Of a DNA stretch of 64,000 nucleotides, positions 11,684 to 23,350 are shown piece after piece. This stretch comes from Periconia sp. R9002 (Eukaryota; Ascomycota; Dothideomycetes; Pleosporales; Periconiaceae). The position numbers were made by a program, and so were the translations under genes. Below the pieces are notes generated by a model, which worked only from the letters and a program-made list of their open reading frames with translations, did not search any database and had not been told where the DNA came from. Positions within the stretch are counted from its first letter, which is position 1; each line of letters opens with the position of its first letter. The stretch is from NCBI GenBank assembly GCA_023627715.1, contig JAMAHW010000113.1, positions 1 through 64,000 of the forward strand, read 5' to 3'.

Positions 11684-11719
11684 TGCATTCTAAGACAGGA
11701 TGACGTGAGGCTCGGCACC

Positions 11720-12040
11720 GCTGCACCCTCTTCATCATACACGTTTCCAAGGTTAGGTACGTAGTCACGCGGATGTCAATATATCCCGCACTCATATAAT
11801 GTTATTAAGTACTTGTAGTATCTCTATAAAGAAATCTGTATTCGAAAGTAGTGAAAATGGGGGAAAATGGCAAAAACATGCTGTAGAAATACTTTACTGG
11901 TATCCCACTTACGTCTATAAGGTCCTCAAAGCGTTGTTTGTGAAATCATGGTAAGTGTTTTGAATGCAGGATACTTCCACACCTGCATGTCGACGCAAAT
12001 TCATATTGCCGGCTCGCTGCAGCTACGAATGTGATGAACG
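11720..12040 (+). repeat. Diverged direct repeat, copy B
   Basis: Counterpart of copy A (9925-10110). Block 1 contains CCCTCTTCATCAT then GGTTAGGTA (11732-11762). Block 2 at 11992-12040 contains GCCGGCTCGCTGCAGCTAC. The spacer is about 100 bp longer than in copy A, so one copy has an insertion or the other a deletion. Confidence 0.6.
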
Positions 12041-13116
12041 ATAAAGTTTTTCAAGATCAATTCTGTGTATTGTCTGGCTAAGTGTCCTGTGAAGCCCAAC
12101 GAGGCTTGTGATTTTTTTTTGTAAACTGTGTAATCAAAATACTTACCACGTAGATAGACTGTATAGATATGTATTCACAATACCATTCCTTGCTCTGCCA
12201 ATGTAGTGATCAAAAAAGACATGATGAAGAGGGTATTGAATCTCTTAGCGAGGATCTTGATCTGCTAAAAACTTAGTTGAAGGGTTATGCTACTTTTGCG
12301 GGCTTGCTCCGACAACTATAACGCATAGGTTATATGTTATTTTCCTCTGATAATGTGACAACACTCTATAAAGTCTAAACACAAAGATTAGGCAATATTG
12401 TAGAGGTGGAGCCTCCTGAAGAAGCAGATGGAAAGATAAAGATCTATTCTGGGTTTAGTTTCGGTGGTGTAAGCCAGAGATGAGGGGAACCAGATATAAG
12501 GGAAGCTGACAGTACAGGTGCAAGCTGTTTACGCATCCAGGTTTGATTCCAAATTCGTTGTAGGATAGCATTTCAATTGATTCGTACAGTGCAGTGCACG
12601 TAATCGCCAATAGCTAGTGCCCTTTGGAGCGGGTCTACAGCGGTGTGAACGGACGGACTGGCCAAGCATCGGTTGCCGAAAAGGGTTTAGCGACTCATCT
12701 TAGCAATCCCAAGTCCATTCCCACCTCCCCTGAGACGCCTGCGCTTCCGTTTCCCCATCGCTGCCCGCAGAGACTCTCACACACACACCACTCCTCCATC
12801 TCCAGCGCCGTCTCGCTCCCAAACCGCAGCCGCAGTCTGCAATCGCGCTGGATCTGACGGCTCTGGACTCACCTACTTGACCACCTGCTCCTTGGCCTGC
12901 CTGTACACGCCTCCACACGCCTTCGCACCTCTCCGCTCCTTACCCGACTCTCCTCTCTCCCCGTTGTTTGGTACCGCCGCACTCCAGGGACCTCGCATCA
13001 TCCACCAACAGACAGCCAACACACCATCCAACGTCGCGGTTAGCATTGCTTAGGCCAGACGCCATCCCTACACTCCCTTTATCCTTCCTAACGCGTCGTA
13101 TACTCGTCGCCCAACC

Positions 13117-13530
13117 ATGATGGCCACCACTCTTGCCCCTTATGAAATCCGCACCGGCGGCGATGGCAAGAGCAAGAAGCAGAGCATGGCGGAGCTTAAG
13201 CTGCGACGCCTCACCGAGCTGAACCAGCGCCTGCGGGAGGATCTCGAGCGCCGCAGGATACCCGTGTCGGAAGCTGCGATAGAGTAGGACACCTCGGCTA
13301 TGCTTCACCTAGTGGGACCTTTCAAGCTGACAAACTATGCGTAGTCTCATTGCATTCACGGACAAGGAACCCAAGGACTGGATGGTACCCTCGCGATGGG
13401 GACAGGTGCGTCACCCATGCCGCCTTTATTGCTACCAGAATCACGTCGGCTAACTTATGGTGTGTAGATTGACAAGCGCGAAGACCCGTACGCCCCACAA
13501 CAAAGCAATGGCTGCTGCGTTGTGATGTAA
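13117..13530 (+). CDS. STE18: Heterotrimeric G-protein gamma subunit
   Basis: Exons 13117-13283, 13345-13405 and 13468-13530 (introns 61 and 62 nt) give 96 residues. Residues 23-50 (about MAELKLRRLTELNQRLREDL onward) form the helix that coils with G beta. The C-terminus DPYAPQQSNGCCVVM ends in a CaaX box (Cys93-Val-Val-Met) for farnesylation, preceded by Cys92 for palmitoylation, as in yeast Ste18 and fungal GpgA/GNG-1. The protein anchors G beta-gamma at the plasma membrane for pheromone, nutrient and developmental signalling. Two adjacent ATGs open the frame (13117 and 13120); either could be used. It stands alone, with long non-coding flanks on both sides. Confidence 0.96.
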
Positions 13531-15790
13531 GGAGGGGGGACGTGTGCATAGGAGCGAGTGTTGTGTCGAGATGTCGCGGTGTCATGTGTCAAAGCAACGG
13601 CGTTCATGCGGTGCCTTTGAGGCAAAGTCTTTTCCATATACCTTTTCTTTTGATGGAGGTGGCGATAATACCCATGGTTGATCCCGGACCATCAAGGACG
13701 CACCATGTATTCTTTTTCAGCAATGTGTAAATTATGTATGCGGTTACTGTGCCTGTATGTGTGTGTCTTGCAGCGCAGGGGAGGGCTTTTTTTTTTCTAC
13801 TTCTTTTCTTCTTTGTCTCTGGCCGCCAGATCTGCCTCTACAGGTACCCTTTCTTCCCTAGTTTACGAGATTAAAAGCGGAATTTAATGCAAAAGACTGC
13901 ACCCTCAATGGCTGCCTGAGTTGTGAGTGTTTCTGTGGCAGGACATGTGTGATTGGAAAAAGAGGGTTAGATTTTTTTGATTTAAGGATAGCAACCCGTT
14001 GCCGAGGGCTGGTACTGGGAACCAACCGTGAAGGTCGGCTGGGGGACAGCAGCGATCTGCCTGGCGGGATAGGCGAGATTAACCCTGGCGATTCGGGATT
14101 GCGTTGTCGCAAGCTCAGCGAACGGCGCACGGAGAAGCCTGTAAGGGGGCCTAGTCCACATCCAACTCGATGCCCGTGATGTCCCAAAGACTGTTGCAGC
14201 CGTCCCTCCTTCGCGCACCACCGGCTTATTGCATACATTTATCTGATGGGTAGAGAGGCACACGACAGCAACCATGATGGACTACGCGAGGACACCTCTA
14301 TCGTATCATGGCTGCTGGGCAGAGTCCAGACTGTGGTCCTCGGTAAGAGGAACGCGCAGCAGCAGCACCCCAGAAGTTGAAGGGTGAATGGATGGGACAT
14401 TGGAGCGGGGATGGGGACGGGGGCAGGTGATTGGCTCGTATCCCAAAGAGGCAACTGCAACTTGTTCGCTTCTTTGACGAAGAGGGTGGAAAACTACCTA
14501 GCTAGCTAGATACGCGAAAGAAGAGGGTGAAGAAAAAAGGCAAAAAAGGCTTCTTTTGGAGGAGCGTTGACTTGAGGGTTGCTAGCTAAGCATGTGACCT
14601 GTGTAGAAGCATGCATGTCACATGTAATGTTTGGTCGGATCCAGGGCCAGACGAGAGATGACTTCAAGCATTCGCATCGCGCAATCACAGCTAACACGCC
14701 ATACCAGAGTATGCTAGCAGGTAGTGCCGAAACGGCATCAATGACATGCCACAGCGGCACAATCAACGGCGGGATTTTGAGAAGGGGAGAGAGAGAAAAA
14801 GCTTTTCTCTAACAATGGTGTTTGGTGCTGCCGCCGCCCCGGACCATTGCCCAGGTACGAGAAAGCGTCGCGCCGTGATTACGAGTTTCTTTCTAACCAC
14901 CATTTGGACATTAGGACGGGCGGCCGCGGCTTCGCATTCCACGCCAAACCCCATCGACGAGTAGTTGTATTGCTAACAAGGGCAACTACGGGTGCTAGGT
15001 ACGCATTCACAGGTCGTGCTTAGTTATTGCTCCATGATGCCATCAAATGTCCGCTACCGACTGTCTACTGTTGTTCGTGTTGGTGAAAGGAATGCGAAAT
15101 GGGTACATATAGGGATGGACGAGCACATGGAAGGGGAAACGATGACGGCCTGTCTGTCCTGTGACGCACGATGCAGCACCATGTGAATAGATATGCAAAT
15201 CATCATGTACAGTACTGGGTGTAGCCATCTGTATCATCATGGCTGATGAAGTGCCAGGCTGGGACGTCTGGGTGGTGGGTAGGTGCGCGTGGGGTAGACG
15301 TATACGAGCAGGAACCAGGGGGTGCGCTTTGCCTTTGCAAGTCTGAGTGTGCACCTGCATCGCCGCTCACACTCGCTCAACCTCGAGCCTTTTCTCCTCT
15401 TCCCCTCTCTCCTCCGGCCTTCCAAGGCTTCCACCGCGAAGGAGAGAGGAAAACCGCACCGGCTCCGACGACCGAAAACGAGCCTCATCTCTCCATCACT
15501 GCGTAATCTGCCCGTCGTCCCCTCGGTTCGAATGGCTGCCCTGCGCTGTCCCGCTCGCTAGGCCCAACTACCACTCTGCCATCTATTAGCCAGCCCCACC
15601 CGTCGGCACCCTGCCAAAACCCAGGCCGTCGACCCCTCTGTCCAGCCTGCGCGCCTCTTCGCAGTCCGTATTTCAGAGTGTGACCACAGAAAGAGAGAAG
15701 AAAGAAAGAAAGAAACAACAAGGAGAAGAAAAGACTCGCCATCCTCTGCAACCACGACCATCGTTTCTCTGGCAGCGCCCTTCGCAGGGC
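13531..15790. other. 2.3 kb intergenic region and leader of the bHLH gene
   Basis: No supported gene. The part from about 15360 to 15790 is C/T-rich with several short upstream ATG frames and is probably the promoter and 5' leader of the bHLH gene. Frames on both strands in 13858-14965 overlap one another and show no family resemblance. Confidence 0.5.
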
Positions 15791-17872
15791 ATGAATGACA
15801 TGAACGCCCCGCCTGCGTGGTCGGGTCCCGAACACTTCGACCCCATGGGCAGCTCCGCAACACACGATTTCGACTTGCTCGACTTTGAGAATATAGACCT
15901 CGATTTCAATTTTGGACAGCCCGCCGAGAATGACACCAACCGACAGCTCGGCCAGCTTGCCGACGAACTCAACGTCCAGCATCTGCAAAGCTCCTTCAAT
16001 GCGACACCTGTACTACCAAGCGACGGGAATGCATCTGCAACCGCAGGTGCACAGCAGCAACACCAGCACCACCAACATCAACACCAACATGCCGTTTCAC
16101 AGCCGGGATCTACTTACTTCCAATTCAGCATGCCCGCCTATGCTCAAAACATTCCCGCTCACCAGGATCAAATTTTTCGCCATCATGGCCCCGTGCCCCC
16201 CACTCCAAGCAGCGTTGAGATGCATCCTGATCAAGCCCGCTACATGCAACAGATGGAGGCTCAACAGGCTGCGTTTGAGCAGGGTTTTCAGATGCGCAAA
16301 GACGAAATGGTACACACTATTTGCGCAAAGTTTTCAAGCGATACACTGACGCAAATATAGACTTTCACGCCACTTGTCTCGCCTGCGGTGACTCCTCATG
16401 AAGCCCGCTTTCGCTCCCAAGACATGACGACCGTGCCAGGCGCATACTTTAGCCCCTTGACATCACCAGCATTGACCGCACAGGGCCAATCCCAACCGCA
16501 ACCCCAATATTCCGCTGCTTCAGGGAGTTCCACGGGCGCATCACCCGTCAATATGGACATGGACATGCTGGGCGAACCGGCAATGGTTCCAGAAGAGCAG
16601 CAGGGTAGAACACTGAGAAGCAACAAGAGAGGTGCTCCCCGCTCAACCGCCCCTGTGCGCATACGTCAATCGCCGATTGTCAAGGCTGGAAAGCGCAAAG
16701 CAACAGTTTCTTCGTTCATTCCTCCCAAGGAAGTCTCAGACCTGGTAGAAGAAGCGCGAGGAAGCAGAAATGACACGCACTTCAGTCGCGACAGTACCGA
16801 TTCAATATCTCCAGAGCCCCTCTCCGAAATGGGTCCTCCGCCGAAGCCATCCTCCGTAACCCCTTCGCCCGCCATGCTCGCTCAAAACCATCAGGCTTCG
16901 GGTCAGGGCGTCGCCCCTGCTACACCGGCATCGCTGATGCGCATCCACCCTTCGCCGACCTTTGGAAATTCTACCACATCTCCACCTTTGGACGACCTGA
17001 CATTGCCCGAAGCATCTCTCGCCCCCCGACCTTCTTTAGCTCGTCTGGACACTGCTATTCAAGATGGAGGAGATATAGAGACACCCCGGCTGTCTGCGCG
17101 AAAGACACCCAAACTATCTGCACAGGGGACACCAGGTTCGGCCGTGCTATCTGGCAGACCGAGTCCTATGCTCAATGGCATGTCTACGCCTACAAGCCCA
17201 GCATTTGCGATGGGACCGAAAAAGGGGGATGCAAAGACAAGTCGACTATCGAAAAAGAGGAACAGCATAGGCTCCACGTTGGTCAGCCCTGCTTTGAGAC
17301 CCAAAATATCGCCCAGCATCAAGCCTCTGCTCCCTGAAGGTGGTAAGTGATTTGCGCGTTCCGGATAGTTGCTCAGCATGATCTAACAAGCTACAGGTGT
17401 AACGGACGACACTCATGCGCTGCTCCTTGCTTCCAAATCGAATTACCAGAACATTCTTGATGGGACCACTGTTCCCGGTGTGATTTACCCTACTTCTCTC
17501 TCGACCAACCTCACATCGAAACGCACCTCGCACAAGATTGCGGAACAAGGCCGCCGGAATCGCATCAATACCGCTCTTCAGGAGATGCAGGCACTCCTTC
17601 CATCTCCACAGATTGATGGGAAAGAAGCAAAGAGTCCAGAACCCGGAGGTCCCCAGTCCAACAATTCCAAGGCGGCCAAGGTGGAAAGCGCAATCGAGTA
17701 CATCAAACAGCTCCAGCAACAGTGCCTCGACAAGGACAAGCTGATCGATCAAAAGAACCAAGAGATGGAATCGTTACGAAAGGAACTAGCCGCCTTCAAG
17801 ACCAGCAGCCCTGCAGACGCCGCAGCTCCCAGCTCTGAAACGACGTCACCTGCAGGAGACAGCACCACGTGA
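15791..17872 (+). CDS. PHO4: Pho4/NUC-1-type basic helix-loop-helix transcription factor
   Basis: Exons 15791-16309, 16361-17342 and 17397-17872, introns 51 and 54 nt, 658 residues. The first in-frame ATG (15791) was chosen. The bHLH domain is at about residues 542-609, starting SKRTSHKIAEQGRRNRINTA. His546, Glu550 and Arg554 are the three base-reading residues of CACGTG-binding class B bHLH proteins, and the loop is long, as in Pho4 and Neurospora NUC-1. A coiled coil (about 604-636) follows. The remaining N-terminal 500 residues are Ser/Pro/Gln-rich with a His/Gln run near 88-105 and an acidic Phe/Leu/Asp-rich segment at 20-45 that looks like an activation domain. The expected role is activating phosphate-acquisition genes when phosphate is scarce, under Pho80/Pho85-like control. 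A CACGTG overlaps the stop codon. Confidence 0.9.
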
Positions 17873-18766
17873 GAGGCCCAGGCTGGCGAAAGAGTACACT
17901 TTTTGCTTGATGGCTTATGATGCCAGCACAAGGCACTTGCAGGTATTGGCGCTACGCGCGTGATCTGATCAAATTGCATCGTATTAACCCACGGATCTAC
18001 AAACGGGAAGCGAGTTGTATGTATATATGACACGGAACTTTCCACCAGCCTCATGGGGGCTTTTTGCAACGTGGGGTTCGTAAAAGAAGACGTAATACCG
18101 TGGAGGGCACAGTGCGAAGAATCAAAAGCATCCTTGCGCGGATTACTGCGCCCCTACTTACTGTACATGAAGAAGCAGCATAGCCCCCCGTCTATTCGGT
18201 GTCACGAGTTCCTACAGCTGAGGGAGTATGGAGGGGGGTTTGGTTATGGTGTAGGACGGTGCCGCGGTATGATCCAGGCCGGCGGGTCAGACTACCACAC
18301 CACACTACACAAACAAGAAAAAATTTTCGAGGCGAAGGGGAAAAGCGTGGGGTTAGGTGGGGTTATTATGTTGAGCACGGAAAGTAGTGATGTTTTTCTT
18401 CCTTTGATGTGGCGTTTGGATGTTATAGGAACGACAACGTGGGGAATACCCGGTGCTGATTGGTTGCATTGATTCTAAGTATTGTTCCTTCCTTTCCCAA
18501 GGTTCCCAACGATGGATGTTCTTTTCCGCCGCTAAGATGATGGGCTAGACTTGGTTTGTGGTTAGTTGGAGGAGCTACTGGATAGACTTGTTTTTTAGGC
18601 CGTCATCCATTTACCCTCTTCCTTGGGTCCCTGGTGTATGTTGTGTGGAAGGGGTCTCTTGTTTTTTTGATGGATGAGGTGAATGAATGAATGATTGGAT
18701 CGGAATGGAAAGCATTGCAATTGAATTGAATTGATGTAGATAATATGAGGACATGAAAGAAGTTCC

Positions 18767-18920
18767 CATTCTCTCCCTTCTTTTCAAGCGGAATGAAAAG
18801 ACACCTGTCAGGACTGGTCGGACCCGCCTTCATAATGCTTGTGAATGTTCCGCACCATGATCCCCTGAAGTTGTCCAAGACCCATCGTGAGAAGTGTCCT
18901 TTTATGTGTGTGTTTTACAG
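18767..18920 (+). repeat. Local direct duplication, copy A
   Basis: Three blocks recur in order at 19099-19260 with similar spacing: AAGCGGAATGA (18785-18797), ATAATGCT with GCACCATGATCCCCTGAA (18832-18869), and CCTTTTATGTGTGTGTTTTA (18898-18917). Confidence 0.65.
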
Positions 18921-19098
18921 AGGGGTGACACGCCGGGAGGTCACATATCGGGAGGACTAATAGGTTCTACGAATTAGAAGCTCTACGACCTACGTAGTAT
19001 ATCTAGTACAGTTATCTAATTTGTGAATAACGCCTAGTACACTAGCTACCCGATACGCGTATCACTCCTCTCTGTACCTATGAGGTACATGAAGCACT

Positions 19099-19260
19099 TT
19101 CTCATTCTCCTCAAAGCGGAATGAGCTACTAACTACTCTTGCGCTGCTTAAATAATGCTCCGTACCATGACTTCCTGAACTCTCCGAATTCCGAGTGGGG
19201 TTGGGTCCTCAGAAGGGTCCTGGGAAGCGGAAGGGTCCCTTTTATGTGTGTGTGTTTTAG
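19099..19260 (+). repeat. Local direct duplication, copy B
   Basis: Counterpart of 18767-18920: AAAGCGGAATGAG at 19113-19125, AATAATGCTCCGTACCATGA from 19151, and CCCTTTTATGTGTGTGTGTT from 19237. The two copies are about 330 bp apart and diverged by substitutions and small indels. Confidence 0.65.
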
Positions 19261-19816
19261 GATGTTGGATGTGAGATGCGATAGTGGGAGTGAGGTTGAT
19301 TGATGGGCTCAGGGATTGGGATTGGAGTGGGATTTTTGAGAATTGGAAAGTCGGTCCGATGGATGCAGGTGGAGATGCGCCGACGGTGACGGACGGACTG
19401 CGGTGGTTTATGCGTGATAATTTTATCTGTACTGCGTCTATACTGTGTTTGTTGGAGGGGGAGGTAAGGGGAGGGGATGGGAGGGGGGGGATGCTCTTTT
19501 TTCTTTTCTTGTTTTCTATATCGTACTACTCTCCCCCTCTTGAAAGAAAAAGAGAAAAGAGGGTACAAAAATCGCCGTTACATCCGTCCTTCGACGGTTG
19601 TTTTCTGAATGAATTCCGTCCTTCGTATCTCCCTCCCTGTCTCTCATATCTTCCATACATACCTTCTTACAACCGTATAACGCCGCACCCAAAGTTATAT
19701 TCATTCATTCATTCCGACTTTCGTACATACATACCTATCAACTTTATCTCTCTCCTTTTTTTTGGTTTGAACTGTTTCCAGAAAAAAACGAGTGCCACCA
19801 AAAAGAAAAGAAAGAA

Positions 19817-19833
19817 GGGGGGGGGGGGGGGGG
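19817..19833 (+). repeat. 17-nt poly-G tract next to assembly gap
   Basis: Seventeen consecutive G residues, followed 98 bp later by the N run. A tract like this commonly stops sequencing reads, which explains a gap nearby. Confidence 0.9.
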
Positions 19834-19836
19834 ACG

Positions 19837-19931
19837 GGATGGTACTTACCAACCCAACCACCCAAAGAAAAAATATAAAAGGAAGGAGAACATGAACGAA
19901 ACACCACCGTTTTACAAATGGTGGAGAAAAA
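19837..19931 (+). repeat. Gap-flanking duplicated sequence, left copy
   Basis: About 95 bp from GGATGGTACTTACCAACCCA to GGTGGAGAAAAA, repeated at 19979-20072 on the other side of the N run with roughly ten differences. Confidence 0.85.
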
Positions 19932-19941
19932 NNNNNNNNNN
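19932..19941. other. Assembly gap (10 N)
   Basis: Ten N between two copies of the same sequence. Ten is an arbitrary placeholder length, so the true distance is unknown and may be negative (an unmerged overlap). Confidence 0.98.
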
Positions 19942-19978
19942 CCACCCCCCGCCGGCGCGGGGGGCCCGCCCCCCCCCC

Positions 19979-20072
19979 GGATGGTACTTACCAACCCAAC
20001 CACCCAAAGAAAATATATATAAGGAAGGAGAACATGCACGACTCTCCACCGTTTTACATATGGTGGAGAAAT
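19979..20072 (+). repeat. Gap-flanking duplicated sequence, right copy
   Basis: Repeats 19837-19931. It is preceded by an unnatural-looking run of C and G (19942-19978) that resembles a degraded reading of the poly-G/poly-C tract found before the left copy. Confidence 0.85.
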
Positions 20073-20448
20073 CAGATCGTTGCTATCAATCGCGACGTCA
20101 CGCACTCGTGAGATCGAACGAAGCCTGGTCGCGTTTTATGCTTGGTGAGAAAAACCAAAGAAAACGCAGTTGACTTTAAATAAAATAAACCATTAGCAGC
20201 CCATTAAAAGCAGCCTATCCGTATAAGGTCCTAGCACTTGACCGCTATGTATGCTTTGATTGATAGTTGGAGCAGCAACTTATCGTACCATTAATCATCG
20301 TACAGCGTCCCAACCTACCCTCAAGCTCCTTTAACACACACCACCCACTCATACAAAAGAATGACAGTACTGCGTATTACATGTCCGTAACCATATATAC
20401 CACTGCGTACCTCACCCAAGTGCCCTTATATCAATACTTCTACACACA

Positions 20449-20480
20449 CCCCTCACCCCTCACCCCTCACCCCCACCCCA
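20449..20480 (+). repeat. (CCCCTCA)n minisatellite, G-quadruplex-capable on the minus strand
   Basis: Four tandem CCCCTCA-type units followed by CCCCCACCCC. The complement has five closely spaced runs of at least four G. Confidence 0.75.
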
Positions 20481-22220
20481 CATTTGTCCCTCCTGCCTCC
20501 ACTCCAGACTTCAACGGGCGCCACGAGTGGGGGCCACTCTCACCTTAACCAATCAATCCCCGCACTCAACCACCGCCACAGCCGCTGCGAGGTTATACGG
20601 ACGGATGGACGTTGGAGTTTGCCTACCACCCTGCGACGAACATAGATAGAGTGTGTTTGGATTTGAGGTGCGAGGATGGACTTGTGCATTTGGATTGCGT
20701 GAGCTTGGATTGCGGATGATTGTTGTATCGTTTTACGTTTACGTTTTTTGAGGATACATAATGCACACTTGGTGTTTCTTTAAAAAAAGATGAGCTATTG
20801 GTAGGGGCTTCACGTGGGGTGGAAAAGGGTATCCAAAGAACACAAAGATGTATATAATGTCTTCCATACTCATGTGACGAGAAATCTCCTGCATCGTTTA
20901 TATCTCGAATTCCTCTTCCTCTGATCATTACTTTCATGCAATGAGATAGTGTTCTAGGGTAGCATTTCCGGGGCGAACAGACAGTCGGAGCACAAAGACA
21001 CTTCGGTCTCGGTAACCACCCCCCTTCCATCGAAGTTCATACTCTATGGATTCTACAATAAAGAGTTTGAATTTGCTAGGCTTAAAGAAAGCCTGGCAAA
21101 TCGTCAAGTCCCTTTTGTTGATTTGATACCCTCGCTCATCTTGAGTTCAATACCTTCTACTCCACAAAACCCCACTTTGGAGCACACAGTCAGTAGAAAG
21201 CTTGGGATTCTTCATTCCCGTCGGGTTCTATTGAAAAATGTTTTAGTGGTGAGCCCTCGGCAAGCTGCATCGTCAGTATATCTATCGAAATAATACGAGG
21301 AGGGTGTCCGCTAAACTGCAATCAATATTTTTCTGCCCCAGGAATTTTTTTTTAATGTTCGCCGACCTGGGTTCGGGGTGCTATTACGCCGTCTCACGAC
21401 TGGAAAGAGGTTCACACCGGAACTCCTGAGGCTGCTGTTTTACGCGGCATGGGGTGAGCTGCAGTATACTATTACTGCTTCGAGACATAGGCATTAGGAC
21501 ACGCTGAGAAATTTACCAACGGAATTTTACTGTTTTCTCCTCTAGGTTGTATAGTTGATCTGTTATAAGTCTTCGGATGTGTTGCTCCTCTGGTCACTGA
21601 CACAGCCAGTCCCTCACCCATGATCAGTTTCCGACATGCTTTCCGAGTAAAATCTCACTACCCAAGGTCTCGCTCCCCAAGGTCTCCCGCCTTTCTTATC
21701 CGGGTCTCACGCCATCCAAAATATAGATCAAACACCTAAGGTTCTTGAAAAATGCAAATACCCGGGAACAACAGTATCACCCTGCAACTTCGCTCATTAG
21801 AATCGTGTTCGGTACGATGTTGAATCATGCCACGATGCTACATTTGTCGAATCAACCGGCCATCGAAGTAGTCCGATTTGCGCTTCAACGTCTCTCCTGT
21901 CGTATCTGAGGCAGAGTCATGTCCAGCTCAACACCCTATCTGTTGACTGTTTTCGTGTCCAGCAACAAAAGTAGAAAGTTGCATCATGAGGTATCAGAGA
22001 ACCTGCAGCTGAACAGCGAGATCCCAGATGGGGAGATATGTTGTGGTATATCACAGTGACATAAAGGCCGAATACGAAGCATTCACAAATATATAAACTG
22101 TTCTCCATCGCACGTATACATAGCAGTGAGAACTCATATCATCCTATCATCACCCTTGCTCCAATCCAAGCACAGAATCACAGGTTCACACTTCACCTTA
22201 ATCCTTTCATCAGTCTCAAA

Positions 22221-22810
22221 ATGAAGGTCGGTCCAGGCCTTCGATCCCCCCCACTCCCTAGACTAACGCATCATTCAAGGTCACCAAAACTCTCTCCCTC
22301 CTCGCCTTCAGCCTCCTCACCTCCCACGTATCCGCCGCCCCCGCCATCGGCAACCTCACCCTCGCCTCCGCCTTCCACCCCATCAAAAACATCTACACAA
22401 GCCTCTGCCTCCAAGCCGACGGCACTTCCCCCGGAAGCCCCATCTCGCAACAAACCTGCGTCCAAGGCGATACCCGCCAGCTCTGGGCACCCCTCAAAGA
22501 CGGCAACAACCTGTACCGTTTCCAGAACGGCAACAGCGAGCTGTGCATCTGGGTGGTCGAAAACCCGGTCAAGACCGTGCAGTTGAATACGTTGGTGTTC
22601 CAGGGCGTGTGCGCTTCGGTCGATGGCGACGCGTATAGCGACTCGCAGTTCAAAACCGAGTTGCCGCTGCCCAACACCGTGTCGATGGATTCGCAGGATG
22701 GGTTTAGGGATCAGAGTAAGTGCATTGATGGGTCGAATCGGGTGAATGGGTATATGTGGAATTGTAATGGGAGTATTAGTCAGAAGTGGATTATTGGGTA
22801 TGATCTTTAA
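22221..22810 (+). CDS. Secreted ricin-B-type (beta-trefoil) lectin-like protein, 2 exons
   Basis: Exon 1 (22221-22226) is just ATG AAG. A 53-nt intron with an ACTAACG branch point follows, then exon 2 (22280-22810); 178 residues. Reading MK-VTKTLSLLAFSLLTSHVSA gives a clean signal peptide cleaved near Ala22. The mature part has two QxW motifs (QLW in TRQLWAPL and QKW in SISQKWIIG), the hallmark of ricin-B beta-trefoil repeats, and six or more cysteines likely paired in disulphides. Such small secreted lectins bind galactose- or chitin-type sugars; the ligand is not readable here. With only about 150 mature residues it is one trefoil. Without the two-codon exon the frame has no good start, so it is easily mis-annotated. 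Location outside conserved neighbours fits an accessory secreted protein. Confidence 0.75.
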
Positions 22811-23278
22811 GGAGTTTGGATGTGCTCACTCTGTTAAGGATTTGAGACTTGATGGAGGGGGGGGGTTGTTAACTCGGTTCTTGGGGTAGATGTGGGAGGC
22901 TCTAGGGTGTTCTATCGAACTGTCGTTACCAAGTCATGTACGAAGTACTGTCATTACCAATTCATCTAAGAAATGAACGATAGCATTTGATCTGCTTGCT
23001 TTATCCATGTGCACGCCTGCTTTCATTCACTAGCAGGGAACCTTGATCCAAATACCACAATAGCAGCTTCTTTGTCGTTGTCCTACGTCACAGTCTTCAT
23101 CAAGAAAGGAATGGCAAGGCGACATACATAATGTACTTAGTTCCGTCAGTTTAGCTGTTTGTCACCGTACATAAAACCTGGAGTAGTCTCTAGACAGTAC
23201 TTGAGTACATATGTAAGTACGATGAGGACTACAGACCTCAAGTAAACAAACACTTTGCCCTATGACATAGTCTACGCC

Positions 23279-23350
23279 TGTGTCGATACCCAGGGTAGCA
23301 ATACTCTGCGATGATTAATTCACAGTTTATTTATTTATGGTATATTCTAT
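23279..23350 (+). repeat. Dispersed repeat, copy 1
   Basis: Starts TGTGTCGATACCCAGGGTAG and ends TGGTATATTCTATG. It recurs at 23914-23980 and, more weakly, at 30615-30660. Its right end overlaps the 3' end of the small minus-strand open frame. Confidence 0.65.

Larger units (their letters stand above)
9697..13116. other. 3.4 kb gene-poor region upstream of eIF3a and of G gamma
   Basis: No open frame longer than 105 codons and no recognisable domain. The stretch 9697-9960 probably holds the eIF3a promoter, with a CACGTG at 9859-9864. From about 10200 to 12500 the sequence is AT-leaning and contains two diverged copies of one repeat. From about 12600 to 13116 it becomes C/T-rich, the usual look of a fungal promoter and 5' leader, here of the G gamma gene. 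Confidence 0.55.
17873..22220. other. 4.3 kb gene-free region with duplications and an assembly gap
   Basis: No open frame here resembles a protein family. It holds a local duplication (18767-18920 and 19099-19260), a 17-G tract, a 10-N gap with duplicated flanks (19837-20074), a C-rich minisatellite (20449-20480) and, from about 21050 to 22200, plain non-coding DNA leading into the promoter of the lectin gene. Confidence 0.6.
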
